From contig NZ_CP029425.2 in the NCBI RefSeq assembly GCF_002278135.3, positions 5,866,001-5,930,000 of the forward strand: DNA of 64,000 nt, given 5' to 3'. The first letter of the stretch is position 1; each line of letters starts with the position of its first letter. Origin of the DNA: Bradyrhizobium ottawaense. Its GTDB lineage: Bacteria > Pseudomonadota > Alphaproteobacteria > Rhizobiales > Xanthobacteraceae. Positions 8,416 to 16,884 of the stretch are shown here, piece by piece. Both the position numbers and the translations under genes were made by a program. The notes beneath the pieces were generated by a model. The model searched no databases and was not told the origin of the DNA. It saw only the letters and a program-made list of their open reading frames with translations.

Positions 8416-8742
8416 CTACGACACGCCCATGGAATATTCGCTGTGCCGCTCTGCCAGATCAGAGAGACCGCGCAAGGTCGAAGGTGTGAACAGCTTGTGT
8501 ACCGGGGTTCCGCAGAACGGACAGAAACTGAGAACGATGGCCGATGAGAGGGTGACGTTGGCAACATCACCCTCAATCCTTAGCCGCGCCCGCTGCGTCG
8601 ACAGGAGATCTTCCCCGCTTTTCGTGACCGCGCGAGATTGAAGGTCAAATCGGAAGCCGCCGGGCTTTCGGGAAATGGCCACTGACATTCCACGCTCGCC
8701 TGCGTTCGCGACCAGATTTCCGAAGCCCTGACAACAAAACAC
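8416..8742 (-). CDS. Small hypothetical protein with CPFCG knuckle
   Basis: 108 residues. FCPFCGTPV near residue 74 looks like one half of a zinc ribbon or rubredoxin knuckle, and an N-terminal CC pair (MFCCQGFGN) may supply the other two metal ligands. The pattern CC...F...AG.RGMSV followed by CPFCG resembles small uncharacterised proteobacterial proteins I have seen, but I cannot name a family. It converges with the anti-sigma gene, 8 nt from its stop. An internal start at MSVAISRK would remove the CC pair, so I keep the longer start. Function unknown. Confidence 0.6.
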   Translation of the reverse strand: MFCCQGFGNLVANAGERGMSVAISRKPGGFRFDLQSRAVTKSGEDLLSTQRARLRIEGDVANVTLSSAIVLSFCPFCGTPVHKLFTPSTLRGLSDLAERHSEYSMGVS

Positions 8743-8831
8743 CGAGCCGTCTCCAAATCGCCCTGCGCTTACCTATACTTGTTGGCGATCTCGACGATCG
8801 CAACTAAGCTTTGGCATTGAGCAAGTGAAAT

Positions 8832-9149
8832 TTGGGCAGCCGATGGCCAAAAAAACTCAAGCCCATGCATCCTGGTGAAGTTCTGCGGGAAGAGTTTCTG
8901 ATCCTGCTGGACATGTCCGCTGGCGCGCTCGCCAAGACCTGCGGCCTGCCGCGCACGCGAATCGGGCGGATTGCGAGTGAGCAGACTGGAATCACTGCCG
9001 ACACCGCACTTCGGCTTGCGAAGGCGCTCGGCACGACGGCCGAGCTCTGGCTCAATCTTCAGAACGATTACGACATCCAGATCGCCAGGCGCGATCTCGG
9101 TAAGGCGCTCGATCGCATCGAGACAGTTAACAAGCCCAAGGCGGCCTGA
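8832..9149 (+). CDS. HigA/VapI-type antitoxin, orphan, start region probably frameshifted
   Basis: 105-residue XRE-family helix-turn-helix protein of the HigA antitoxin type (KLKPMHPGEVLREEFL, then LAKTCGLPRTRIGRIA and ADTALRLAKALGTTAELWLNLQNDYD). The open frame can only start at TTG 8832 or ATG 8865. A classic start MAKKLKPMHPG would arise from ATG 8843 if one A were removed from the A7 tract at 8849-8855. So the gene is either a slippage-prone gene, a sequencing error or a decaying antitoxin. No higB toxin is found upstream or downstream. It converges with hpnO with a 10-bp gap. Confidence 0.8.
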   Translation: MGSRWPKKLKPMHPGEVLREEFLILLDMSAGALAKTCGLPRTRIGRIASEQTGITADTALRLAKALGTTAELWLNLQNDYDIQIARRDLGKALDRIETVNKPKAA

Positions 9150-9159
9150 GCGATCGACC

Positions 9160-10551
9160 TTACGCCGACCGTCGCACTGCGTTGTCCACCAACGTCTTGC
9201 CGAGCGACCAGATCGCGCCGGGGACCTTGTGGCTGCCGGCGATGACGTCGTCGAACGCCTTCTCGATCCAGCTGCAGTCTTCCTCGGTGATGGTGAGAGG
9301 CGGCAGCAGCTTGATGGTGTGGCTGCCGTGGCCGGCGACCTGGGTCAGGATCTTGTGATCCTTGAACAGCGGCACGGTGATGAGCTGGCAGAACAGGCCC
9401 TTGTTGGCCGTCTCCAGCACATTCCAGGAGGCGCGCAGACGCAGCGATTTCGGCGGGCCGAACTCGACGCCGATCATCAGGCCCTTGCCGCGCACTTCCT
9501 TCATCAGCTCATAGCCGGGCACCATGCGCGTCAGTGCGAGGCGCAGCTCGGCGCCGCGCTTGGCGGCAGACTCGATCAGCTTCTCGGATTCCATCACGTC
9601 CAGCGTGGCGATGCCCGCGGCCATCGCGAGGTCGTTCTTGGAGAAGGTGGAGCCGTGCACCACCGCGCGGTCCATCTGGTTGAAGATCTTGTCGAAGATG
9701 GCCTTGCGCGTCAGCACCGCGCCAACCGGCACGTGGCCACCCGACAGCGACTTCGACAGCAGCACCATGTCGGGCTCGACGTTCCAGTGCTCGACCGCGA
9801 GGAAACGGCCGGTGCGGCCCATGCCGGTCTGGATTTCGTCGGCGACGAACAGCGTGCCGTATTTCTTGCAGAGTGCGGCCGCGCCCGGCAGGAACTCGTC
9901 GGTGGGCATGTTGACGCCCTTGCCCTGGATCGGCTCGACCACGAAGGCTGCGACCTCACGCGAGGCAAGCGCCTTTTCCAGCGCGGCCAGATCGTTGAAT
10001 GGGATCGAGGTGCAGCCGGGCAGCAGCGGCTCGAAGCCGGTGCGGAAATTCGAATCGCCCGTCAGCGACAGCGCGCCATAGGTCAGGCCATGATAGCCGT
10101 GGGCGCAGTAGACGATGCCCGGGCGGCCGGTGGCGCCGCGCGCGAACTTGATCGCAGCTTCGACGCATTCGGCGCCGGAATTGGCGAAGAACGCCTTGTC
10201 CAGATAGGGGACATATTTCAGCAGCCGCTCGGCGAGCACGCCGGCGAGCACGGAGACGTCGAACTGGACGAGGTTGGGCAGGTCGGCATCGAGCACGCTC
10301 TTGAGCGCGTCGCGCATGACCGGGTGATTGCGCCCGATCGCGAACACGCCAAAGCCGGACAGCAAGTCGAGATAGCGCGCGCCGTCGCGATCGTACAGAT
10401 ACTGCCCCTGCCCCTTCTGGAAGCCGACATCGTACCCGATGGTCTTGAGGACCCGAACGAACTGCTCGTTCAGATACCGATTATGCAGGGTGCTGCGCTG
10501 GGCCTGACGGTCCGCGAAAAGCTCAGACATGTCTGGATTTGGGCTGTGCAT
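9160..10551 (-). CDS. hpnO: Hopanoid aminotransferase HpnO (aminobacteriohopanetriol synthesis)
   Basis: PLP-dependent class-III aminotransferase of 463 residues that aminates ribosylhopane-derived aldehyde to make aminobacteriohopanetriol. Motifs: NSGAECVE at 124-131, the PLP aspartate in FVADEIQTG (Asp238), and the Schiff-base lysine in LLSKSLSGG (Lys267). The long C-terminal region (KILTQVAGHGSHTIKLLPPLT) matches the HpnO subgroup rather than acetylornithine aminotransferases. MSELFADRQ (residue 8) is an alternative start. The neighbouring hpnN and the rest of the hopanoid locus support the assignment. Confidence 0.9.
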   Translation of the reverse strand: MHSPNPDMSELFADRQAQRSTLHNRYLNEQFVRVLKTIGYDVGFQKGQGQYLYDRDGARYLDLLSGFGVFAIGRNHPVMRDALKSVLDADLPNLVQFDVSVLAGVLAERLLKYVPYLDKAFFANSGAECVEAAIKFARGATGRPGIVYCAHGYHGLTYGALSLTGDSNFRTGFEPLLPGCTSIPFNDLAALEKALASREVAAFVVEPIQGKGVNMPTDEFLPGAAALCKKYGTLFVADEIQTGMGRTGRFLAVEHWNVEPDMVLLSKSLSGGHVPVGAVLTRKAIFDKIFNQMDRAVVHGSTFSKNDLAMAAGIATLDVMESEKLIESAAKRGAELRLALTRMVPGYELMKEVRGKGLMIGVEFGPPKSLRLRASWNVLETANKGLFCQLITVPLFKDHKILTQVAGHGSHTIKLLPPLTITEEDCSWIEKAFDDVIAGSHKVPGAIWSLGKTLVDNAVRRSA

Positions 10552-10692
10552 CCGTTACATACTTCGGTTGAGGGCCGTCTCGTCAACTGAAAAGGGACCG
10601 TTACTGAAAACGGTCTGTGCGGCCTTTTGCCCTTTTTCGGACCATCTTCGCAAGCACAGCTTTAGCCCATGTTGCACTGCCAAGGAACTATC

Positions 10693-11331
10693 ATGCGTTT
10701 AGCCCTTTACACCGGACTAATACTGGCTGGCGGTTACACCTGCCTGACCCCGGCGCTCGCCGCCGATCCCACCGGCGACTGGCGGGTTGCCGACGGCGTC
10801 GCCAACATTCGCGTCGCCCAATGCAATGGCAGCATGTGGGGCGCCGTTTCCTGGGAAAAGCAGCCCGGCGGCCGCGACGAGAACAATCCGGATGCCTCGA
10901 AAAAGACCAGGCCGACACTGGGCATGGCGACGCTGATCGACATGAAGAAGAAGCCCGGCGCCGATCAGTGGGAAGGGCAGGTCTACAACGCCAAGGACGG
11001 CCAGCTCTATAGCGCGACCATCACGCCGGCCGGTGCCGACCAGCTCGAAATCAAGGGCTGCGTAATGGGCTTCCTCTGCGGCGGCGAGACCTGGACGCGA
11101 GTCGGACCGCCGATCCCCTCGAGCACCGCCAATGCCATGGCCAAGGGCGCGCCCAAGTCCACCGGCGCGGCACCGAAGGCTCAGGGCACGATGGGCGCGA
11201 CAGCGGCGCCTGCTCCGGCTGCGGCGGCCCCGAAGAGCGCCACCGCCCCCGCAAAGCCGGGTCAGAAGGGTTCCGCCGACCCGGTCGGCGACATCTGCCT
11301 ACTCCCTGAGATTGCGGGGTTTGCCCATTAG
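10693..11331 (+). CDS. Secreted DUF2147 protein
   Basis: 212 residues with an N-terminal signal peptide (MRLALYTGLILAGGYTCLTPALAAD) and a DUF2147 domain: GDWRVADGVANIRVAQCNGSMWG, then LEIKGCVMGFLCGGETWTRV near residue 140. An alanine/proline-rich low-complexity tail (about 155-200) follows. ATG 10693 has an AAGGA ribosome site 6 nt upstream; ATG 10669 would put extra residues before the signal. The last 33 nt overlap the end of hpnN on the other strand. DUF2147 proteins are periplasmic and of unknown function; the position between two hopanoid genes suggests envelope work. Confidence 0.85.
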   Translation: MRLALYTGLILAGGYTCLTPALAADPTGDWRVADGVANIRVAQCNGSMWGAVSWEKQPGGRDENNPDASKKTRPTLGMATLIDMKKKPGADQWEGQVYNAKDGQLYSATITPAGADQLEIKGCVMGFLCGGETWTRVGPPIPSSTANAMAKGAPKSTGAAPKAQGTMGATAAPAPAAAAPKSATAPAKPGQKGSADPVGDICLLPEIAGFAH

Positions 11332-13887
11332 GGCCGGCTGGAACAGCAACACGGCGGCGAGCGTCGTCACCAGCGAAAGTGCCAATAGCTTGCCCATGCT
11401 GGACGTGCCGGGATGGCTCGACAGCCACAGGCTGCCGAACGCGGTCGCCGTCGTCAGTGCGCTGAAAAAGATCGCGCGCGTCAGGCTGGTCTGGAGCAGA
11501 TTTGTCCTGCCCGAGCGCCAGGCCACGACATAGTAGATCTTGAAGGCGACGCCCACGCCGAGCAGCAGCGGGAACGCGACGATGTTGGCGAAGTTGAGCG
11601 GCAGGCCGATCAACACGCAGATCTCGAGCGTCACCGCGCCGGCAACCAGGAGCGGCACCAGCGTCATCAGCACGTCGACGAAGCGGCGCAGCGTGATCCA
11701 CAGCAAGAGGCCGATCACCAGCAGCGCGTAGATGCCGGCGTGGATGAATGCCTTCACCACGGTGTCGCCGGATTTCAGGATCGAGACCGGCCCGCCGATC
11801 GCGGTCGGCTCGGCAACGAGCACCGCCGCCGCAAATCTGCGCAGCGTGTCGTTGTCGTTGGGATCGCCCTTGGGCAGCGCCTCGACGCGGATGATGCCGT
11901 CCTTGCTCTTCCAGGCGCTGACGAGATCGGATGGCAGTGAACTCAGGGTGACGGGCCCGGCCTGCATCGCGTTCCTGAGCTGGTCAAACACGACCTTCAT
12001 CGGCGTGACGAACACGTCCTGCGCCTTGTTGCGCGTGGCCTCGTCGCCATTGGCGAGCTTTTCGAGCGCGTCTGCCAGACGGCGCGAGGCGATCGAGCCC
12101 GGCCCCTTCGCATCGCCCGCGGTCCGGCGCAGATTGTCGACCGAGGATTTCAGCGCCTCGACGTTTTCCTTGTCGGTCGGCGCCGCATCGATCTGATCAG
12201 GGTTGAGTGCGGGGTTCAGCACCTTGGCGCCCTGCGCGAGCAGCTTCAGCTTCGGCGGCTGATCCTGGGGCACGAAGCTGTTGAGCGACATCACCCGGAG
12301 CACCTCGGGGACCTTCTCGAGCTTCGCCTCGACCTGCCTTGCCTGCTCCTCGGACGTGGTCATCACGTTGATGGCATTGGCGCCGGTGTTGGGATCCTTG
12401 CGCAGGTCGAGGAAGGTCGCGATCGATTCCGCCCTCGGGTTGCGCAGGTTCATCGGATTGAAGTCGAACTTCATGAAATAGAGCAGCGGCAGCCCGGCGA
12501 GCGCCAGCAGCAGCGTGCCGCCCACGACCAGCACGCGGTGCTTCTCCAGAAAGTGATCGAGCGGCGCCAGGAAGGCGTAGCCGACCGGCTCCTTCTCGCC
12601 GGGCGGGTTCAGCAGCTTCAGCATGGCCGGCAGAACGGTGATCGAGGAGAGGAACGCCACCAGCATGCCGACGCCGGCGATCTGGCCCAGCTCCGCGATG
12701 CCCTTGTAGTCGGTCGGCATGAAGCAAAGGAAGCCAGCCGCAGTCGCCATCGCCGCGAGCGACAGCGGCACCGCCGAGCGCTTCGCCGCCAGCACCAGCG
12801 CGCCCGAAAGGTCGTTGTGCTTGAAGCGCTCCGAGCGGTAGCGGACGCTGTACTGGATGCCGAAATCGACGCCGAGGCCGACGAAGAGCACAGCGAACGC
12901 GATCGACAGCAGATTGAACGATCCGACCATCATCAGGCCGGCCGCGGTCGTCAGCGCGAGGCCGACGAAGAGATTGACGAACACCGCGAAGATGATCTTC
13001 GCCGAATGCAGCGCCAGCCACAGGATCAGCAGCACGACGAGAACCGTGCCGACGCCGTTGACGACGGCGCCTTCCTGAACCGTGGCGTATTCCTCGTTGG
13101 CGATCGGGATTGGGCCGGTCAGCCGCACCCGCGCCTGGTATTTGGTCGGAAAATCGAGATCGGCCGCGGCCTTGCGGATCGCGTCGGTGGCATCCTTGCC
13201 GGGCTCCAGCGCGTTGTAGTCGAGGATCGGCTTGAACTCGATGAAGGCGCGCTTGTCCGAATCCTTCAGCGGCTCGTCGCTGACGAGCTCGCGCCAGGAG
13301 AAGCTCGCATTGCCCTTGTTGAGCACGGTCTCGACCGTCTGCGCGATCAGGTTGAACGGACGCTCGGTGTTGTCGAGCTTGATCTGGCCGCGCTTGACGC
13401 CGGCAAGTCCCGTCTCCAGCGCGCCGGTCAGGCCGCGGATCGAGGGATCGCCAGCCATGATCTCGATCAGGGGCGCTGCAGATTCGAATTGGCTGGTGAT
13501 CTTGCCGACCTCTTCGGTCGGCAGGAACAACAGTCCGTTCTTTTCGAAGAACTCGCCGCTGCCGAGTTGCTGCAGAGACTGGAAGTTGGTCTTGTCGTCC
13601 TTCAGCCTGGCATAGAGCGCGTCGGCCGCTGCGCTCGTCATCTCCGGGGTCCGGGCCTCGACCACAGCGAGGATCGTTTCGTTTTGATCGAACGCCTTGT
13701 CGAACTGCTGGTCACGCTTGCGCCAGTCGAGATTCTGGGAAATCAGCGAATTGATGTCGGTGTTGATGGCGAAGTGGCGCGCAGCGTAATAGCCCGCTCC
13801 CACCGACAGCAGGAGCCCGAGAACGACGACGAGGGAGGCAAACCGGGTGCAGGCCCTGACGATGGCAACGACTACGCTTTGCAGCAC
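11299..13887 (-). CDS. hpnN: Hopanoid transporter HpnN (RND superfamily)
   Basis: Inner-membrane RND transporter of 862 residues, known in Rhodopseudomonas and Burkholderia to move hopanoids to the outer membrane. TM1 is near residues 15-35 (FASLVVVLGLLLSVGAGYYAA), followed by a large periplasmic loop with LISQNLDWRKRDQQFDKAF. Two blocks of about five transmembrane helices follow: one around residues 275-420, containing LFVGLGVDFGIQYSVRYR, and one in the last 130 residues. It converges with the DUF2147 gene and overlaps it by 33 nt. Length and motif set match HpnN rather than AcrB-type pumps. Confidence 0.92.
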   Translation of the reverse strand: MLQSVVVAIVRACTRFASLVVVLGLLLSVGAGYYAARHFAINTDINSLISQNLDWRKRDQQFDKAFDQNETILAVVEARTPEMTSAAADALYARLKDDKTNFQSLQQLGSGEFFEKNGLLFLPTEEVGKITSQFESAAPLIEIMAGDPSIRGLTGALETGLAGVKRGQIKLDNTERPFNLIAQTVETVLNKGNASFSWRELVSDEPLKDSDKRAFIEFKPILDYNALEPGKDATDAIRKAAADLDFPTKYQARVRLTGPIPIANEEYATVQEGAVVNGVGTVLVVLLILWLALHSAKIIFAVFVNLFVGLALTTAAGLMMVGSFNLLSIAFAVLFVGLGVDFGIQYSVRYRSERFKHNDLSGALVLAAKRSAVPLSLAAMATAAGFLCFMPTDYKGIAELGQIAGVGMLVAFLSSITVLPAMLKLLNPPGEKEPVGYAFLAPLDHFLEKHRVLVVGGTLLLALAGLPLLYFMKFDFNPMNLRNPRAESIATFLDLRKDPNTGANAINVMTTSEEQARQVEAKLEKVPEVLRVMSLNSFVPQDQPPKLKLLAQGAKVLNPALNPDQIDAAPTDKENVEALKSSVDNLRRTAGDAKGPGSIASRRLADALEKLANGDEATRNKAQDVFVTPMKVVFDQLRNAMQAGPVTLSSLPSDLVSAWKSKDGIIRVEALPKGDPNDNDTLRRFAAAVLVAEPTAIGGPVSILKSGDTVVKAFIHAGIYALLVIGLLLWITLRRFVDVLMTLVPLLVAGAVTLEICVLIGLPLNFANIVAFPLLLGVGVAFKIYYVVAWRSGRTNLLQTSLTRAIFFSALTTATAFGSLWLSSHPGTSSMGKLLALSLVTTLAAVLLFQPALMGKPRNLRE

Positions 13888-14098
13888 TTCTTTTCTTTCT
13901 GCGGTTAACAGCTTTGCCGGAAACGCCCGCTGTTTATCGGAGTTCCCGGGCGAAACCTATTGCTGTTTTGAGAGGCTCTCGCCGCCAGAAGGTTCGAGGT
14001 AAACGGCGGAAGACCGTGGCAAAATCATGCGGGGCGGTCGGTATAGCCGGGGAGTTGAGGCGGGAACGTGACAAGGGCTGGTCACTGATGTCGCTGGC

Positions 14099-14126
14099 TT
14101 GCATACACCCTCATCTCTACTATAAT
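14099..14126 (+). promoter_or_regulatory. Sigma-70-type promoter for ispH-hpnH
   Basis: TTGCAT at 14099-14104 and a perfect TATAAT at 14121-14126 are separated by 16 nt. They lie in the 463-bp divergent gap between hpnN and ispH (13888-14350), which otherwise shows no gene. A start site near 14133 would give a 5' leader of roughly 215 nt before ispH. A consensus -10 box is rare in such GC-rich DNA. Confidence 0.6.
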
Positions 14127-14350
14127 ACCGTAAAATTGGCCTAGCGGGGAACCCGGGGCCATTCGGACTTTCCTTATCGCCGATTTTTTGACACAAAGTA
14201 TTGCGCCTCCATGCGCCGGAGCCCCGACGGGGGTGGGTGGCTACCGCGTGCGCGGACCGATGGTGCGGATATTGCAACGCATTGGTCAGTATCGGGGTGC
14301 CGCCGGGAACTTGCGAAACGGATTGGTGCAACTTGCGTGATGGACGTCCA

Positions 14351-15277
14351 ATGGAAGTTTATCTGGCGCAGCCGCGCGGCTTCTGCGCGGGCGTGGTGCG
14401 TGCGATCGAGATCGTGGAACGGGCGCTGGAGAAGTATGGCCCGCCCGTCTACGTGCGCCATGAGATCGTGCACAACAAATACGTCGTCGAGAGCCTGAAG
14501 AACAAAGGAGCCATCTTCGTCGAGGAGCTGTCCGAGGTCCCGCCGAAGGCGGTGACGGTCTTCAGCGCTCACGGCGTCGCCCGCAGCGTCGAGGAAGAGG
14601 CCGCCGCGCGCGACCTTCCCGTGCTCAATGCCACCTGCCCGCTGGTCACGAAAGTTCACAATCAGGGGAAGCGCTACATCACCAGGGGCCGCACACTTAT
14701 CCTTATCGGCCATGCCGGCCACCCCGAGGTCGAGGGCACGATGGGCCAGGTTCCCGCCCCCGTGCTGCTTGTTCAAAGCGTTCAAGAGGTTACGGCATTG
14801 ACGCTGCCGGCGGATACGCCAGTGGCCTACATCACCCAGACCACCCTGTCGGTCGACGACACCAAGGATATCATCGCGGCCCTTCAGACCCGCTTTACAG
14901 ATATTCAAGGTCCGGATATCCGGGATATCTGCTATGCGACACAGAACCGCCAATCTGCGGTAAGGGACTTGAGCAAGCTGGTCGACGTGATCTTGGTGGT
15001 GGGCGCTGCCAATAGCTCGAATTCGAACCGGCTTCGCGAAATCGGCACCGAAGCCGGCGTCGCGAGTTATTTGATTGCCGACGGCAGCGAGCTCAATCCG
15101 GAGTGGTTGAAGAATGCCAGGACCGTCGGCATCACGGCCGGCGCTTCGGCGCCTGAGGTACTCGTGGATGACGTGATCGAAGCGATGCGGCGAATCGGAC
15201 CGGTCAAGGTCCAGGTACTGCCGGGCCGCGAGGAAAACATCGAATTCCGGCTTCCGGCCCAACTGGCTGCGAGCTGA
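14351..15277 (+). CDS. ispH: 4-hydroxy-3-methylbut-2-enyl diphosphate reductase IspH
   Basis: Last enzyme of the MEP isoprenoid pathway, a [4Fe-4S] enzyme converting HMBPP to IPP and DMAPP. 308 residues. The three cluster cysteines are visible: Cys12 ([11 protein letters not shown]), Cys96 (NATCPLV) and Cys194 ([10 protein letters not shown]). ATG 14351 starts [14 protein letters not shown], the usual N-terminus; a longer in-frame extension to 14201 has no family similarity. hpnH follows 36 nt downstream, linking precursor supply to hopanoid synthesis. A second ispH copy elsewhere in the genome is possible but cannot be seen here. Confidence 0.95.
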   Translation: MEVYLAQPRGFCAGVVRAIEIVERALEKYGPPVYVRHEIVHNKYVVESLKNKGAIFVEELSEVPPKAVTVFSAHGVARSVEEEAAARDLPVLNATCPLVTKVHNQGKRYITRGRTLILIGHAGHPEVEGTMGQVPAPVLLVQSVQEVTALTLPADTPVAYITQTTLSVDDTKDIIAALQTRFTDIQGPDIRDICYATQNRQSAVRDLSKLVDVILVVGAANSSNSNRLREIGTEAGVASYLIADGSELNPEWLKNARTVGITAGASAPEVLVDDVIEAMRRIGPVKVQVLPGREENIEFRLPAQLAAS

Positions 15278-15313
15278 CCCACCCGAATTCCAAGCCCAGA
15301 AAGAAACTTTGTA

Positions 15314-16474
15314 ATGGCTATCCCCTTCTTCAAGGAAATGCGTATCGGCGGCTATCTGCTCAAGCAGAAAATGCTTGGCCGCAAACGCTATCCGCTCGTG
15401 CTGATGCTGGAGCCGCTGTTCCGCTGCAACCTCGCCTGCGTCGGCTGCGGCAAGATCGATTATCCGGATGCGATCCTCAACCGCCGCATGACCGCGCAGG
15501 AGTGCTGGGACGCGGCCGACGAGTGCGGCGCGCCGATGGTCGCCATTCCCGGCGGCGAGCCGCTGATCCACAAGGAGATCGGCGAGATCGTGCGCGGCCT
15601 CGTTGAGCGCAAGAAGTTCGTCTCGCTCTGCACCAACGCGCTGCTGCTTGAGAAGAAGCTCGACCTGTTCGAGCCCTCCCCTTACCTGTTCTTCTCCGTG
15701 CATCTCGACGGCCTGAAGGACCACCACGACAAGGCGGTGTCGCAGAAGGGCGTGTTCGACCGCGCCGTGTCCGCGATCAAGGCCGCCAAGGCGCGCGGCT
15801 TCACCGTCAACGTCAACGCCACCATCTTCGACGGCCATCCGGCCGAGGAGATCGCGAAGTTCCTCGACCTCACCGTCGAGCTCGGTGTCGGCGTCTCGAT
15901 GTCGCCGGGCTACGCCTATGAGCGCGCGCCGGACCAGGAGCACTTCCTCAACCGCACCAAGACCAAGAAGCTGTTCCGCGACGTCTTTGCGATGGGCAAG
16001 GGCAAGAAGTGGAACTTCATGCATTCCGGCCTGTTCCTGGACTTCCTCGCCGGCAACCAGGAATACGAGTGCACGCCGTGGGGCATGCCCGCGCGCAACA
16101 TCTTCGGCTGGCAGAAGCCCTGCTATCTGCTCGGTGAAGGCTACGCAAAAACCTTCAAGGAGCTGATGGACACCACCGACTGGGAAACCTACGGCACCGG
16201 CAAGTACGAGAAGTGCGCCGACTGTATGGCCCATTGCGGCTACGAGCCGACGGCGGCCACCGCAGCCCTCAACAACCCGCTGAAGGCGATGTGGGTGTCG
16301 CTGCGCGGCATCAGGACCTCCGGTCCGATGGCGCCGGAGATCGACATGAGCAAGCAGCGCCCGGCGCAGTACATCTTCTCGGCGGAAGTGCAGAAGCGCC
16401 TGTCGGAGATCCGCAAGGACGAGGCCGACGCTGCACAGGCCAAGGCGGCGCAGAAGGCTTCGACCGCGGCGTAA
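15314..16474 (+). CDS. hpnH: Adenosylhopane synthase HpnH (radical SAM)
   Basis: Radical SAM enzyme of 386 residues that adds the 5'-deoxyadenosyl group to diploptene to give adenosylhopane, the first extended C35 hopanoid. The cluster motif CNLACVGC has cysteines at 38, 42 and 45. IPGGEPLIHKEI follows near residue 80, and a C-terminal SPASM-like cysteine set is seen in ECTPWGMPARN and KCADCMAHCGYEPTA. It is co-directional with ispH (36-nt gap) and followed by a strong terminator. Confidence 0.95.
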   Translation: MAIPFFKEMRIGGYLLKQKMLGRKRYPLVLMLEPLFRCNLACVGCGKIDYPDAILNRRMTAQECWDAADECGAPMVAIPGGEPLIHKEIGEIVRGLVERKKFVSLCTNALLLEKKLDLFEPSPYLFFSVHLDGLKDHHDKAVSQKGVFDRAVSAIKAAKARGFTVNVNATIFDGHPAEEIAKFLDLTVELGVGVSMSPGYAYERAPDQEHFLNRTKTKKLFRDVFAMGKGKKWNFMHSGLFLDFLAGNQEYECTPWGMPARNIFGWQKPCYLLGEGYAKTFKELMDTTDWETYGTGKYEKCADCMAHCGYEPTAATAALNNPLKAMWVSLRGIRTSGPMAPEIDMSKQRPAQYIFSAEVQKRLSEIRKDEADAAQAKAAQKASTAA

Positions 16475-16497
16475 GCGGGACAATCAACTCTCACCAC

Positions 16498-16536
16498 GAA
16501 GGCCCGGCCGCGATCGCGACCGGGCCTTCTCTTTTG
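16498..16536 (+). terminator. Rho-independent terminator after hpnH
   Basis: A perfect 10-bp stem GAAGGCCCGG (16498-16507) / CCGGGCCTTC (16520-16529) is followed by TCTTTTG. It lies 23 nt after the hpnH stop and closes the ispH-hpnH unit. Confidence 0.85.
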
Positions 16537-16557
16537 TGGGTCGTTGTGCCGGCGGTC

Positions 16558-16695
16558 CGTGTCCCGGACGCACTGCAGCGCTCTTTGCGCTGCTGCGCAG
16601 AGCCGGGACCCAGCAGCCGCGTGCCGTGTCGATGCATGGGCCCCGGCTCTGCAGCGCATCGTCGAAGGGACGCTGCGCTGCGTCCGGGGCACGAG
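16558..16695. repeat. Palindromic repeat, CTCGTGYCCCGGACGC type, copy 2
   Basis: CGTGTCCCGGACGC at the left end and GCGTCCGGGGCACGAG at the right end are inverted copies. The inside carries AGAGCCGGGACCC and GGCCCCGGCTCT in inverted order, as in the copies at 5463 and 60959. Non-coding. Confidence 0.8.
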
Positions 16696-16720
16696 AGGAG
16701 ATCGAGTCATTCTCCCTCGC

Positions 16721-16800
16721 CGTCATTGCGAGCGCAGCGAAGCAATCCAGAATCTTTCCGCGGAGACAGCCTGGATTGCTTCGCTGCGCTCGCAATGACG
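16721..16800. repeat. Perfect 30-bp inverted repeat (CGTCATTGCGAGCGCAGCGA type)
   Basis: The arms at 16721-16750 and 16771-16800 are exact reverse complements over 30 bp, separated by 20 nt. The left arm begins CGTCATTGCGAGCGCAGCGA. A half-copy is present at 61978-61996. This is a well-known kind of alphaproteobacterial intergenic repeat; it is too short to be a transposon and has no open frame. Confidence 0.8.
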
Positions 16801-16884
16801 GAGTGTGCGGCAGCAGCTTGCTCTTGCCGTTCGCGCTCTCCATCGCAGACACACCTTCGCATTCCCGCGGCTTCTTTCGCCCGA

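Noticed and set aside
8743..8831. HigB toxin gene upstream of the HigA-type gene
   Set aside because: The 89 bp are too short, and no in-frame C-terminus of a HigB protein could be recognised.
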